From contig NZ_CP134147.1 in the NCBI RefSeq assembly GCF_032163505.1, forward strand, positions 1,330,501-1,394,500: 64,000 nt of DNA. Reading direction: 5' to 3'. Of this stretch, positions 27,026 to 36,813 are shown in pieces. Made by a program: the position numbers and the translations under genes. The notes below the pieces were generated by a model. The model saw nothing but the letters and a program-made list of their open reading frames with translations, was not told the origin of the DNA and ran no database searches. Position 1 is the first letter of the stretch. The number at the start of each line of letters is the position of its first letter. The stretch is from Streptococcus parasanguinis (lineage in GTDB: Bacteria > Bacillota > Bacilli > Lactobacillales > Streptococcaceae).

Positions 27026-28027
27026 TTATTTAATGACTTGTCCAGCATCTTTCAAGACAGATTCTGGAATGGTAATGTCCAATTCATCTGCGACTTTTTT
27101 ATTGATGACAGATTTTCCTTGGCTAAAGATTTCAACAGGTGTATCCGCTGGTTTTTGGCCTTTTAAGATCTTCGCAGCCATTTTACCAGTTGCTACTCCA
27201 AGATCGTGTTGGTCGACAACGACTGAACCAAGACCACCAGCTTCTACCATAGCTGTCGCACTTGGGAAGATTGGTTTTTTAGCTGTTTTGTTTGCTTCGA
27301 CAACTGTTGAGAAGGCTGAAGCGATGGTATTGTCGATTGGAACCCAGATGGCATCGACTTTGCCTGACATTACAGACACGGTAGAAGCAATTTCATTTGT
27401 AGAAGGTACAGAATAAGGAACCACCTTGTAACCTGCTTTTTCAGCTAATTTTGTAAATTCCTCTACTTGAGATTTGGAATTATCTTCACTGGTTGAGTAC
27501 AGGATCCCAATGGTTTTCACGTTCGGAGTCAACTCTTTGATTAATTTCAACTGTTGCTCAGTTGGATTGTGGTCAGATACCCCAGTGATATTGCCACCTG
27601 GTTTTTTCAAATCTTTGACCAAGTTTGCGCCGACCGGATCAGTGACAGCTCCCATAACGATTGGTTTGTCTTTGGTTGCACTAGCCAAACCTTGAGCAGA
27701 TGGAGTTGCAATTCCAATCAAGACTTGGTTATCCTTGTCTACCAATTGTTTACTCATGGTTGCAACTTTGTTTTGGTCGCCTTCTGCATTGAGGAAATCA
27801 ATGTCCACTTTGTCTTTGTCATAACCTTCTTCAGCTAAACCATCTTGAATCCCTTTGTAGATCAAATCAAGCGAAGGGTGGCTGACCAACTGCAAAACAC
27901 CCACCTTAGCCTTTTCATTGCTACTTGCTGCCTTGTTGTCTTTGCCTGCTGTAGCTGAATAGATCGCTGTCCCAATGACTGCAGCTGCAATCAAACCAAT
28001 TATTCCCATTAACCGTTTATTTTTCAT
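27026..28027 (-). CDS. trpX: ABC transporter substrate-binding protein TrpX-like (tryptophan uptake)
   Basis: The 333-residue protein belongs to the ABC_sub_bind family (PF04392): N-terminal membrane anchor (LMGIIGLIAAAVIGTAIYSA), then the periplasmic-binding fold with VGVLQLVSHPSLDLIYKGI, NAEGDQNKVATMSKQL and AIWVPIDNTIASAF. There is no lipobox Cys, so the anchor stays as a helix. A Trp-type T-box upstream and close similarity to the streptococcal trpXYZ binding protein point to tryptophan. Unusually, no permease or ATPase gene follows; the next gene encodes an unrelated ParB-like protein. An AGAGGTAGTAAA ribosome site precedes the ATG. Confidence 0.85.
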   Translation of the reverse strand: MKNKRLMGIIGLIAAAVIGTAIYSATAGKDNKAASSNEKAKVGVLQLVSHPSLDLIYKGIQDGLAEEGYDKDKVDIDFLNAEGDQNKVATMSKQLVDKDNQVLIGIATPSAQGLASATKDKPIVMGAVTDPVGANLVKDLKKPGGNITGVSDHNPTEQQLKLIKELTPNVKTIGILYSTSEDNSKSQVEEFTKLAEKAGYKVVPYSVPSTNEIASTVSVMSGKVDAIWVPIDNTIASAFSTVVEANKTAKKPIFPSATAMVEAGGLGSVVVDQHDLGVATGKMAAKILKGQKPADTPVEIFSQGKSVINKKVADELDITIPESVLKDAGQVIK

Positions 28028-28128
28028 TTTACTACCTCTTCTATTTTTTCATTTTCTTCTTTTTTTCCATCATCTAAAGACTGCGACGCCATCGTTTCTT
28101 CATATCTTTTCTCCCTTCTCATCTAAAA

Positions 28129-28380
28129 CAAAAAACACGCCCACACATAGCAAAAGCTATGTGAGGACGTGTCATCGCGGTGCCACCTCACTTATGGGAA
28201 AAAGATAGTCTCCCCCATATCTCTGTCTTGTCTAGCAACAAGTTGCACGATAAGGTGTGCCAACCGAATTTTTATTGTTTCAAATTCATCTCATCATTAG
28301 TCCAATTTCATAAACTGCCGCTACCCACTCTCAGCAACCGTAGGCTCTCTTGAAACTTTCATTTACTACTTTTCTAATTT
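28129..28380 (-). ncRNA. T-box riboswitch of trpX (tRNA-Trp)
   Basis: On the minus strand, the T-box core AGGTGGCACCGCG (28176-28188) precedes a strong terminator with CACGTCCTCACATAG/CTATGTGTGGGCGTG arms and a T-run (28129-28172). Upstream, AAUUGGAC contains UGG followed by A, the probable Trp specifier. Stem I features (AGAGAGCC, GAGAGTGGG) are in the right order. Confidence 0.88.
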
Positions 28381-28385
28381 CTTAC

Positions 28386-28414
28386 ATTTTAAAGTTTTCT
28401 TTCAAAAATGTCAA
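28386..28414 (-). promoter_or_regulatory. Promoter of T-box-trpX
   Basis: On the minus strand, consensus TTGACA (28409-28414) and TAAAAT (28386-28391) with 17-base spacing, immediately upstream of the T-box. Confidence 0.82.
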
Positions 28415-28500
28415 TACTTTTTCTGCATTTTTTTGAAAACGTTCGCATTTTCTATTGAACAGCCCCTAGCTTCTTTCTGGGATTTCCTCTCTAATTTTGA

Positions 28501-28506
28501 TATAAT
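28501..28506 (+). promoter_or_regulatory. -10 box of the pavA promoter
   Basis: A consensus extended -10 (TTGA-TATAAT) lies 36 bases before the ATG at 28542. No convincing -35 is seen at 17 bases. It is divergent from the trpX promoter. Confidence 0.55.
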
Positions 28507-28541
28507 TTACTAGAATAAACGCTAGAATGATGAGGAATCCC

Positions 28542-30203
28542 ATGTCTTTTGATGGATTTTTTTTACACCATATGGTGCAAGAATTGAAGGCCGAACTCTT
28601 GAGCGGTCGCATTCAAAAAATTAACCAACCCTTCGAGCAAGAATTGGTGCTCCAAATCCGAGGCAATCGGAAAAATCAAAAACTCTTGCTCTCAGCCCAT
28701 TCTGTCTTTGGACGGATTCAACGGACCCAGACCAACTTTGAAAATCCTGCCTTTCCCAATACCTTTATTATGGTTATGCGCAAATATCTTCAAGGCGCTG
28801 TCATCGAAGGGATTGAGCAAATGGAAAACGACCGGATTCTCGAAATCCGTGTCTCCAATAAAAACGAAATTGGAGATGCCATTTCTGTCAGCCTCATGAT
28901 TGAAATCATGGGCAAGCACAGTAATATTATTCTCCTGGACCGCACCAGCAATAAAATTATCGAAGCCATTAAACATGTCGGCTTCTCACAAAATAGCTAC
29001 CGGACCATTCTCCCTGGGTCGACCTATGTAGCTCCTCCGAAAACCGACGCGGTCAATCCTTTTACAATTGGAGATGAATCCCTTTTTGCCCTTCTTCACA
29101 AGGAAGAGTTAAGCCCAAAAAACCTTCAAAAATGTTTCCAAGGTTTGGGGCGAGATACGGCTCAAGAATTAGCCAAGCGACTTAAGACGGATGAAAAATT
29201 AAAAACCTTCCGTGCCTTTTTCCAAGCTCCAACTGAGCCTCGCCTAACGACCAAATCCTTCTCGGCTATCCCCTTTGCAGATGCGACCAATCAAACCTTT
29301 GAAACACTTTCCGATCTGCTGGATGACTATTACCGAGACAAGGCTGAGCGCGATCGGGTGCAACAACAGGCCAGTGAATTGATCCGCAAGGTCGAAAACG
29401 ATCTTGAAAAGAACCGAAAAAAATTAGCCAAACAAGAAGCTGAGTTAGCGGCGACCGACAATGCGGAAGAATTCCGCCAAAAAGGAGAATTGCTGACAAC
29501 CTTCCTCCATCAGGTACCAAACGACCAAGACCAGGTTGTTTTAGATAATTACTATACCAATGAACCGATCACCATCCAACTCAACAAGGCCCTGACTCCC
29601 AATCAAAATGCCCAACGCTACTTCAAACGCTACCAGAAGTTAAAAGAAGCCGTCAAACATTTGACCATCCTCATTCAAGAAACCAAGGAAACCATTTCTT
29701 ATCTTGAAACGGTTGAAACAGCCCTTTCTCAAGCGAGTCTGGCTGAGGTGGCAGAGATTCGAGAAGAGCTAATCCAGACCGGCTTTATCAAACGGCGCAA
29801 CCGCGAAAAAATTCATAAACGGAAAAAACCTGAGAAATACCTGGCCAGCGATGGAAAAACTATTATTTTAGTTGGACGCAACAATCTGCAAAACGATGAA
29901 CTAACCTTTAAGATCGCTAAGAAAGACGAGCTCTGGTTCCATGCCAAGGATATCCCAGGTAGCCACGTGGTCATTACCGGAAATCTCGATCCAACAGATG
30001 AAGTGAAAACCGATGCTGCAGAGTTGGCTGCCTACTATTCCAAGGCCCGTCTCTCAAACCTGGTCCAAGTAGATATGATCGAAGCCAAGAAACTTAATAA
30101 ACCAACTGGTGGAAAACCCGGCTTTGTCACCTACACTGGCCAAAAGACTCTGCGGGTCACCCCAGAAGAAGAAAAAATCAAAGCCATGAAACTAACGGAC
30201 TGA
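28542..30203 (+). CDS. pavA: RqcH/NEMF-family protein PavA (fibronectin-binding protein A)
   Basis: The 553-residue protein matches pneumococcal PavA almost throughout: SFDGFFLHHMVQEL at the N-terminus (NFACT-N), a central coiled coil (about residues 270-310 and 370-430) and the C-terminal NFACT-R domain with KDELWFHAKDIPGSHVV. PavA was described as a surface fibronectin-binding adhesin without signal peptide. The family is now known as RqcH, which adds C-terminal Ala tails to peptides on stalled large ribosomal subunits. I chose the ATG at 28542 with GAGGA upstream. It is monocistronic and ends at the second copy of the 183-bp repeat. Confidence 0.94.
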   Translation: MSFDGFFLHHMVQELKAELLSGRIQKINQPFEQELVLQIRGNRKNQKLLLSAHSVFGRIQRTQTNFENPAFPNTFIMVMRKYLQGAVIEGIEQMENDRILEIRVSNKNEIGDAISVSLMIEIMGKHSNIILLDRTSNKIIEAIKHVGFSQNSYRTILPGSTYVAPPKTDAVNPFTIGDESLFALLHKEELSPKNLQKCFQGLGRDTAQELAKRLKTDEKLKTFRAFFQAPTEPRLTTKSFSAIPFADATNQTFETLSDLLDDYYRDKAERDRVQQQASELIRKVENDLEKNRKKLAKQEAELAATDNAEEFRQKGELLTTFLHQVPNDQDQVVLDNYYTNEPITIQLNKALTPNQNAQRYFKRYQKLKEAVKHLTILIQETKETISYLETVETALSQASLAEVAEIREELIQTGFIKRRNREKIHKRKKPEKYLASDGKTIILVGRNNLQNDELTFKIAKKDELWFHAKDIPGSHVVITGNLDPTDEVKTDAAELAAYYSKARLSNLVQVDMIEAKKLNKPTGGKPGFVTYTGQKTLRVTPEEEKIKAMKLTD

Positions 30204-30214
30204 TTTCAAAAATA

Positions 30215-30397
30215 AAAGAGAGTGGGACAGAAATCGGTAATTCGTTAGAATTCGATTTCGTCGTCCCACCTCCGCACAGTTGAGTAGGGCTGTAAAAGCT
30301 GATGAAATCAGCGTAGTAGAGCCCACTCAACCACTGCGTCTTGCTCGACAATCCAAAAATAATTGAGAGGCTAGGACTTTTGTCCCAGCCTCTTTTT
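30215..30397 (+). repeat. 183-bp three-hairpin repeat element, copy 2
   Basis: It starts 12 bases after the pavA stop and reads in the pavA direction. It has the same three stem-loops as copies 1 and 3, and ends with GAGGCTAGGAC-TTTT-GTCCCAGCCTC and five T-residues. The terminal T-run overlaps the stop codon of the converging acetolactate decarboxylase gene, so the element also separates convergent genes. Confidence 0.86.
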
Positions 30398-31112
30398 ATT
30401 CTGCTTTATGGATGTCTTCTTTGACCTCATCAACATTGAATTTGGCAAAGAGGTACTGACGGTCTTGAACTGGGAAACGTTGATCCAGCTGATCGATGGC
30501 CCCCACCTCAACAATCCCTTCTGTGATGACAAAATCCATGACATGCCCACCAAAGGTGTGGTCATCTGAGATAAAGTGCAAATGATAACCAGCCACACTC
30601 ACGCCATGGAAAATTTCGGGTGTCCAAAAACCGACGATGGTTCCAGTGACATTTTCCCGTGTATACTCTGGCTGATGGGTTGCAACCTCTGCAAACTTCA
30701 TCTCTGGTGTTGATTTTGGAATCATACGGACATGCATCTTGGCAAAGTCACCATGAATCTTAATGGAGCGGAAAAGATTTTCCCCATCATAATAAGACTC
30801 AATACGAGCTTCCAATTCCTCGTCTGTCATTTCAAAACGTTGGCGGAAAATCACTTCTGCTTGGTGAGGAACGACTGCTGCATAAGGAACCTTGGCATCC
30901 GGAGAAACTTCAACAATTTCAGGATGGTCGCCAGATCCCTTGGCCTGATATGCCTTACCATCTAATACGATCAACTCTCCATCAATAGAATCAAGCGTCC
31001 CAACTCCTAGATCTCCGTGTTCCAAGAGTTCTCCAATCGTAAATGAACCCCCGTACAGACCCGCCATTAGGGCACCTAAGGTATTGTATTGAAAAAGTTT
31101 CACTGGTTCCAT
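30396..31112 (-). CDS. budA: Alpha-acetolactate decarboxylase
   Basis: The 238-residue enzyme converts 2-acetolactate to acetoin, draining pyruvate into neutral products. The zinc site is visible as AGYHLHFIS (two His near residue 180) and GGHVMDF (third His about 191). EGIVEVGAIDQLDQRFP near the C-terminus is typical. The gene is also named aldB in lactic bacteria. The ribosome site GAGGAG lies 9 bases before the ATG. No acetolactate synthase gene is adjacent. Confidence 0.93.
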   Translation of the reverse strand: MEPVKLFQYNTLGALMAGLYGGSFTIGELLEHGDLGVGTLDSIDGELIVLDGKAYQAKGSGDHPEIVEVSPDAKVPYAAVVPHQAEVIFRQRFEMTDEELEARIESYYDGENLFRSIKIHGDFAKMHVRMIPKSTPEMKFAEVATHQPEYTRENVTGTIVGFWTPEIFHGVSVAGYHLHFISDDHTFGGHVMDFVITEGIVEVGAIDQLDQRFPVQDRQYLFAKFNVDEVKEDIHKAE

Positions 31113-31184
31113 GTTTTTCTCTCCTCATTCTATCTTCTACCAGTATACCACAAACTATTCCGAATCTTCACGATATGGTTTTGA

Positions 31185-32414
31185 TTAGAGGCTATCATAG
31201 AGGGTTTGCATCTGCACATCGTCTGGTACGATCGCCAAATACTGATTAGCCACTTCACGCGCCTTCGACACATCTCCAGCCTCACGCAACAAATAAACAT
31301 AGGCTTCGAGGAATTCTGGGTTGTCTTTTAAATCCTCATAAAGCTCTTGGTAGGCTGAGACGGCCTCTTCTGTTTTCTCCAAAGCAGCCAAGGCACGGGC
31401 AATGTTCCACCGAGTGACAACTGTTTCGACTTCTTCATTTTGCCAAGCCAAGACTTGGTCAAAGCGTTCCTGTTCTAAATAAAGGGTGGTCAGGCGAAGA
31501 GCAATCTCTTCTAGATCATCTGCCACTTCTTTAGCCTCTAATAGATAAGCTTCTGCTTGCTCAGGCTGGTGGAGTTCATAAGAAAGCTGAGAAGCAAAGA
31601 GCTTCAATTGGGCATCAAATGGATTCTTCTGGATCCCTTGTTTAGCAATCTCAAGTGCTTTTTCACGGTCATTTTCAGACTGTAAAGCTAAAGCATAACC
31701 ATACTCATAGCCCTCAAAATCAGGCGACAAGGTATCAATTTGTTTGTAGTAGATCAGGGCTTTTTGGAATTCTTCTTGGTCAGACAATAAGGTCGCTAAT
31801 TCGTAAGCAATCTGGTCATCAAACTCAATCTCCAGAGCCTTCTCTAAGAAAGGAACAGCTGCTTCAAACTTACCAAGATTGGCATAGGCAAAACCAATCC
31901 GTTGATAGGTGGAAATTCCTGTTGCTTCCAAAATCTCCCGATTGTCTAACTGGGCATACTCTTGGATAGCCTCTTGGTAGCGTTCCAATTCCAGATCAAT
32001 TTCAGCTAGCCCTAATTGAATGATGGGATCATCAGACAAATGAGCAGCTTCAACTAATTTTTCACGCGCCACATCTGCTAGGCCTTCCATCTGATAGAGA
32101 TCAGCCTTAACCAAGAGACTGGCCACATACCAGTTTGATTCAGGGCCAATTTCTTCTAAATAAGCAAAGGCCTCTTCCATTTGACCTTCCTCTGCAAGGA
32201 TGGTTGCCAAACTTAGATACACTTCTGGATAGGTTTCTGCAATCTGTTCATAGATTTCTTTTGCCTGAGGGTAAAAACCGATACTTTCAAGATATTGACC
32301 TAAATCCAATAATTGTGCTTCACTATCTTCTAACAAAGCCTGTTGAAATTGAACTTCTGCCTCTTCTAGCTCTTGCCGATCAAGAGCCTCTACCATTTGT
32401 TGACTATGACTCAC
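31185..32414 (-). CDS. Tetratricopeptide-repeat protein
   Basis: The 409-residue protein is all-helical, built of about ten TPR-like repeats (for example AKEIYEQIAETYPEVYLSLA, YQRIGFAYANLGKFEAAVPF and ELATLLSDQEEFQKALIYYK). There is no signal peptide or membrane segment, so it probably acts as a cytosolic scaffold. The start is a GTG with GAGGAAAC upstream. It overlaps the end of the AI-2E-family permease gene by 11 bases, so the two are coupled. Its partners are not known. Confidence 0.86.
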   Translation of the reverse strand: MSHSQQMVEALDRQELEEAEVQFQQALLEDSEAQLLDLGQYLESIGFYPQAKEIYEQIAETYPEVYLSLATILAEEGQMEEAFAYLEEIGPESNWYVASLLVKADLYQMEGLADVAREKLVEAAHLSDDPIIQLGLAEIDLELERYQEAIQEYAQLDNREILEATGISTYQRIGFAYANLGKFEAAVPFLEKALEIEFDDQIAYELATLLSDQEEFQKALIYYKQIDTLSPDFEGYEYGYALALQSENDREKALEIAKQGIQKNPFDAQLKLFASQLSYELHQPEQAEAYLLEAKEVADDLEEIALRLTTLYLEQERFDQVLAWQNEEVETVVTRWNIARALAALEKTEEAVSAYQELYEDLKDNPEFLEAYVYLLREAGDVSKAREVANQYLAIVPDDVQMQTLYDSL

Positions 32415-33579
32415 TGTGTGTTTCCTCTTCTACTTCATTATGTTCTTCATACAAACCACTGACGACCTTATACCATTCAAAGATAGCTCCAATCACCACC
32501 TTAGCAGATGCATAGACTGGAATTCCAAGGAAAACTCCCCAAATTCCAAACATAGATCCTGACGTCAAGAGCACAAACAAAATGGTAATCGGATGGATAT
32601 TTAACTGGCTTCCCAAAACCAAAGGTGATACAAAACGTCCTTCAATGGTTTGCTCCACTGCAAATACAATCAAGACCTTGATAAACATCTCTGGTCCTGC
32701 TACCAAGCCCAATACCAAAGCAGGTAACATGGCTAAGAAACTACCCAAGTAAGGGATCAAATTCAAGATCCCCGCAGAGATCCCCAGTGTCACCGCATAT
32801 CGCAAACCAATGATCTTAAAGAAGACGATGAACATAATAGCGACGACAATGGCTACCGTAATTTGTCCTCGAACGTAGTTGGAGAGTTGGGTGTTGACAT
32901 CTGAGAGAACTTGTTCCGCCGATTTACGAATCTTAGTCGGTAAGAAGCGAACAATGTGGCCCTTTAAATTTTTTCCATCTCGAAGAAGATAAAAGACAAT
33001 AAAAGGCATGATGATCAAGGCAACAATGACTTGCGAAGCCACTCCGATCAAGTTGCTGACCCAATTGACAGCCCGCCCAGAGATCGAACTGGCCCAAGAA
33101 GTAATGTTTGCAGACAATTCCTTGGTGATCTCATCTAACTGGGGTTTGATATCAGAGGAGACGCGATTATCTAGAAAATCATCGATGGTTGCATTGGCCT
33201 TTTCCAAATAAGTTGGCAGGTTATGAAAGAAACTCACCACTTGTCGTTGGACGGATGGAATCACTACAGCTAGACCCCAGATTAAAAGCACTGCAATCAA
33301 GAAAAAGACTAAGGAAATCGCAAAAATCCGCTTGAGTCCTTTTCTTTCAAGAAAGTCAACAATGGGGTTAAGCAGGTAATAGAGCAAACCAGAAATAATG
33401 ACAGGTAGCATGACGGCTCCTGCAAACTCAAAAATAGGAATAAAAATAAAGGTGATTTTACTCAAAACCAAAAGGTTCAAGCCCAACAGCAAGGTAACTA
33501 AAAATACGGTAATGGCCTTGTTGTCTAAAAACCATCTAAAAAACCAGGATAAACTAAACTGTTTTTCTTTATTATCCAC
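32404..33579 (-). CDS. AI-2E family (PerM/YhhT, UPF0118) membrane transporter
   Basis: The 391-residue protein has the family layout: two N-terminal membrane pairs (residues about 20-45 and 50-95), a soluble region (100-170), then five membrane segments containing GLRYAVTLGISAGILNLIPY and the conserved PYLGSFLAMLPALVLG. Family members include the putative AI-2 exporter TqsA and Na+/H+ antiporters, so the substrate is open. Translation starts at GTG with AAGGAG six bases upstream. It is the first gene of a two-gene operon with the TPR protein. Confidence 0.87.
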   Translation of the reverse strand: MDNKEKQFSLSWFFRWFLDNKAITVFLVTLLLGLNLLVLSKITFIFIPIFEFAGAVMLPVIISGLLYYLLNPIVDFLERKGLKRIFAISLVFFLIAVLLIWGLAVVIPSVQRQVVSFFHNLPTYLEKANATIDDFLDNRVSSDIKPQLDEITKELSANITSWASSISGRAVNWVSNLIGVASQVIVALIIMPFIVFYLLRDGKNLKGHIVRFLPTKIRKSAEQVLSDVNTQLSNYVRGQITVAIVVAIMFIVFFKIIGLRYAVTLGISAGILNLIPYLGSFLAMLPALVLGLVAGPEMFIKVLIVFAVEQTIEGRFVSPLVLGSQLNIHPITILFVLLTSGSMFGIWGVFLGIPVYASAKVVIGAIFEWYKVVSGLYEEHNEVEEETHSES

Positions 33580-33690
33580 AGAGATCTCCTTTTCATTTCA
33601 ATCTGTTTCTATTTTAGCATTTTTTGAGCTTGAAGTTACGAAAAAACTAGCAAAATAAGAAAGAAAGGCCCTCCCCTTTTCAACTAGCAA

Positions 33691-33719
33691 TTGCCTTCCA
33701 ATAGGACCTTTGATATAAT
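33691..33719 (+). promoter_or_regulatory. Promoter of the lactonase-family gene
   Basis: TTGCCT (33691-33696) and consensus TATAAT (33714-33719), 17-base spacing, followed by a 28-base leader with GAGGTGA ribosome site. Confidence 0.78.
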
Positions 33720-33747
33720 AAACCTAACAAATCATACGAGGTGACCT

Positions 33748-34758
33748 ATGTCTCAAACCATTTATTTCGGTACCTATACCAAAAAAGAATCCAAAGGAAT
33801 TTACAAGGCACAATTTGACCCTGAAACAGGGACATTGAGCCAACTTGAACTAGTGGCAGATGAGCACAATCCAACCTATATCGCTTTTTCTGAAAAAGGC
33901 AACCTCTACAGTGTCGGAGCTGAAGAGGGAAAAGGAGGAATCGCAAGTTTTACAGCTGATTTTCAGCCGCTCAATCACGTTGTTGAAGAGGGAGCTCCAC
34001 TCTGCTATGTCTCTGTCGATGACAAGCGCCAACTCGTATACGGAGCCAACTATCACAAAGGGCAAGTGCTCGTCTACAAGATAGAAGACGACGGCCAGCT
34101 GAGCTTCATCGACCAAGACACTCACGAAGGCAAGGGACCACACGAAAACCAAGCCAGTCCCCATGTTCACTTCGCTGATCTGACACCAGATCAGTACTTG
34201 ATTACCTGCGATCTGGGTACCGATAGCCTGCATACTTATGAGGTTAGCGATCAAGGAAAACTAACCCTCATCCATCACTACCAAACGGCACCAGGGGCAG
34301 GACCTCGCCACCTTGTCTTTCATCCCCATCATAAGATTGCTTATCTGATCAATGAATTAAATGCGACCATTGATGTGCTCTTCTATGATGGCATGGGCGA
34401 ATTCGAACACTTCCAAACAGTTTCAACCCTCCCTGAAGATTATGAAGGGCAAAAATGGGCTTCTGCTATCAAGTTATCAGCTGATGGAAAATTCCTTTAT
34501 GCCTCTAACCGTGCACACAATTCTATTGCTGTATTTGAAGTGATTGCTGACGGGAGCTTGAAACTTATCGAGATCGTCCCAACAGGTGGCCTAAATCCTC
34601 GTGATTTCACCCTCAGTCCCGATCAACACTACCTCATTGCAGCCCATCAAGATTCCCCAAATGCCACTGTCTTCAAACGTGATCCAGCTACTGGACGTTT
34701 GTCTTCACTATCCCATGACTTTTACGTTCCAGAAGCCGTTTGTACCGTTTTTCATTAA
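33748..34758 (+). CDS. pgl: Lactonase family beta-propeller protein (6-phosphogluconolactonase, YkgB/Pgl type)
   Basis: The 336-residue protein is a seven-bladed propeller of the Lactonase family (PF10282): IYFGTYTKKESKGIYKAQFD at the start, repeated LSVDDKRQLVYGANY- and SADGKFLYASNR-type blade motifs, the GAGPRHLVFHP motif near residue 188 and NPRDFTLSPDQHYLIAA near the end. E. coli members hydrolyse 6-phosphogluconolactone in the pentose phosphate pathway; the activity here is inferred from family. It has its own strong promoter. Confidence 0.86.
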   Translation: MSQTIYFGTYTKKESKGIYKAQFDPETGTLSQLELVADEHNPTYIAFSEKGNLYSVGAEEGKGGIASFTADFQPLNHVVEEGAPLCYVSVDDKRQLVYGANYHKGQVLVYKIEDDGQLSFIDQDTHEGKGPHENQASPHVHFADLTPDQYLITCDLGTDSLHTYEVSDQGKLTLIHHYQTAPGAGPRHLVFHPHHKIAYLINELNATIDVLFYDGMGEFEHFQTVSTLPEDYEGQKWASAIKLSADGKFLYASNRAHNSIAVFEVIADGSLKLIEIVPTGGLNPRDFTLSPDQHYLIAAHQDSPNATVFKRDPATGRLSSLSHDFYVPEAVCTVFH

Positions 34759-34768
34759 GTCGTTTCAG

Positions 34769-34797
34769 TTGTCAAACCTTTTAAAAAATGATTAAAT
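34769..34797 (+). promoter_or_regulatory. Probable promoter of the small ORF
   Basis: TTGTCA (34769-34774) and TTAAAT (34792-34797) with 17-base spacing. The -10 is not strong. Confidence 0.5.
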
Positions 34798-34852
34798 AGA
34801 TGAGAAAAAGGCGTGAGCCTGACTTCACAACTTATATTTTAGGAGCCATAAC

Positions 34853-35038
34853 ATGAATCCATTGGACTTATTTAACCAAGTGAAAGAGATGATCGAAAAG
34901 AAAGATTTCGATGCTGCCAAGAAATTTGTCGAAGACAACAAAGACAACCTCGGTGATTATCTTGAACAAGCAAAAGGACTTGTTTCAGGAAACGAAATGG
35001 TCAGCGGTGCCTTGGACAAACTGAAAGGCTTGTTCTAA
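34853..35038 (+). CDS. Conserved small protein of streptococci, unknown function
   Basis: The 61-residue protein is a short amphipathic helical bundle: NPLDLFNQVKEMIEKKDFDA, then KKFVEDNKDNLGDYLEQAKG and SGALDKLKGLF. It has no signal peptide or cysteine. An AGGAG ribosome site lies 9 bases upstream and a terminator directly follows, so it is a real monocistronic gene. I recognise it only as a small protein seen near enolase in streptococci; no function is known to me. Confidence 0.75.
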   Translation: MNPLDLFNQVKEMIEKKDFDAAKKFVEDNKDNLGDYLEQAKGLVSGNEMVSGALDKLKGLF

Positions 35039-35042
35039 AAGA

Positions 35043-35075
35043 ACTGCTCCTCAACCATGTGTTGGGGAGTTTTTG
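35043..35075 (+). terminator. Intrinsic terminator after the small ORF
   Basis: CTCCTCAAC and GTTGGGGAG pair around CATGT, followed by TTTTTG. The third 183-bp element lies just downstream, giving two terminator structures in tandem. Confidence 0.78.
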
Positions 35076-35093
35076 TTTGGCTAAATTGAAAAA

Positions 35094-35277
35094 AAAAAGA
35101 GAGTGGGACAGAAATCGGTCATTCGTTAGAATTCGATTTCGTCGTCTCACCTCCTCACAGTTGAGTAGGGCTGTAAAAGCTGATGAAATCAGCGTAGTAG
35201 AGCCCACTCAACCACTGCGTCTTACTCGACAATCCAAAAACAAGAAGAGACTAGGACTTTTGTCCCAGCCTCTTTTT
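35094..35277 (+). repeat. 183-bp three-hairpin repeat element, copy 3
   Basis: It is the third copy, in the same orientation as the upstream small ORF and convergent with eno. A C-to-T change in the first stem (GTCTCAC instead of GTCCCAC) turns a G-C pair into G-U and so keeps the hairpin in RNA. The final stem has one extra mismatch. It ends with TTTTT about 20 bases from the eno stop. Confidence 0.85.
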
Positions 35278-35297
35278 AGTCTAGCTAGTAAACTAGA

Positions 35298-36605
<1,308 letters not shown>

Positions 36606-36641
36606 TTACTCTCCTTATTGAGTTATATTTTTTACTCCTCT

Positions 36642-36670
36642 ATCATATCGTAATTAGGCTATTTTTTCAA
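36642..36670 (-). promoter_or_regulatory. Promoter of eno
   Basis: On the minus strand, TTGAAA (36665-36670) and TATGAT (36642-36647) with 17-base spacing, about 40 bases before the ATG. Confidence 0.78.
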
Positions 36671-36798
36671 GAAAAAACAAGGAAATATACGAAAATTGAG
36701 AAGTTTTTAACAAGAAAACGGTTCCACTACCTTATTTTCTTCCATTTCCCTTCCTTATTTAATTTTTTAGCATTCCTCTACTCTTCTGCTACGCTTTA

Positions 36799-36813
36799 TG
36801 CTATACTAAACTT
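36799..36813 (+). promoter_or_regulatory. Extended -10 promoter giving a probable leaderless yueI transcript
   Basis: TGC-TATACT (-10 at 36802-36807) is followed by only six bases and then the ATG at 36814. The predicted transcription start coincides with the A of ATG, and there is no Shine-Dalgarno. Confidence 0.65.

Noticed and set aside
33850..34254. 134-codon minus-strand frame within the lactonase gene
   Set aside because: Antisense to a well-conserved beta-propeller gene with a clear promoter; no start signals or protein features.
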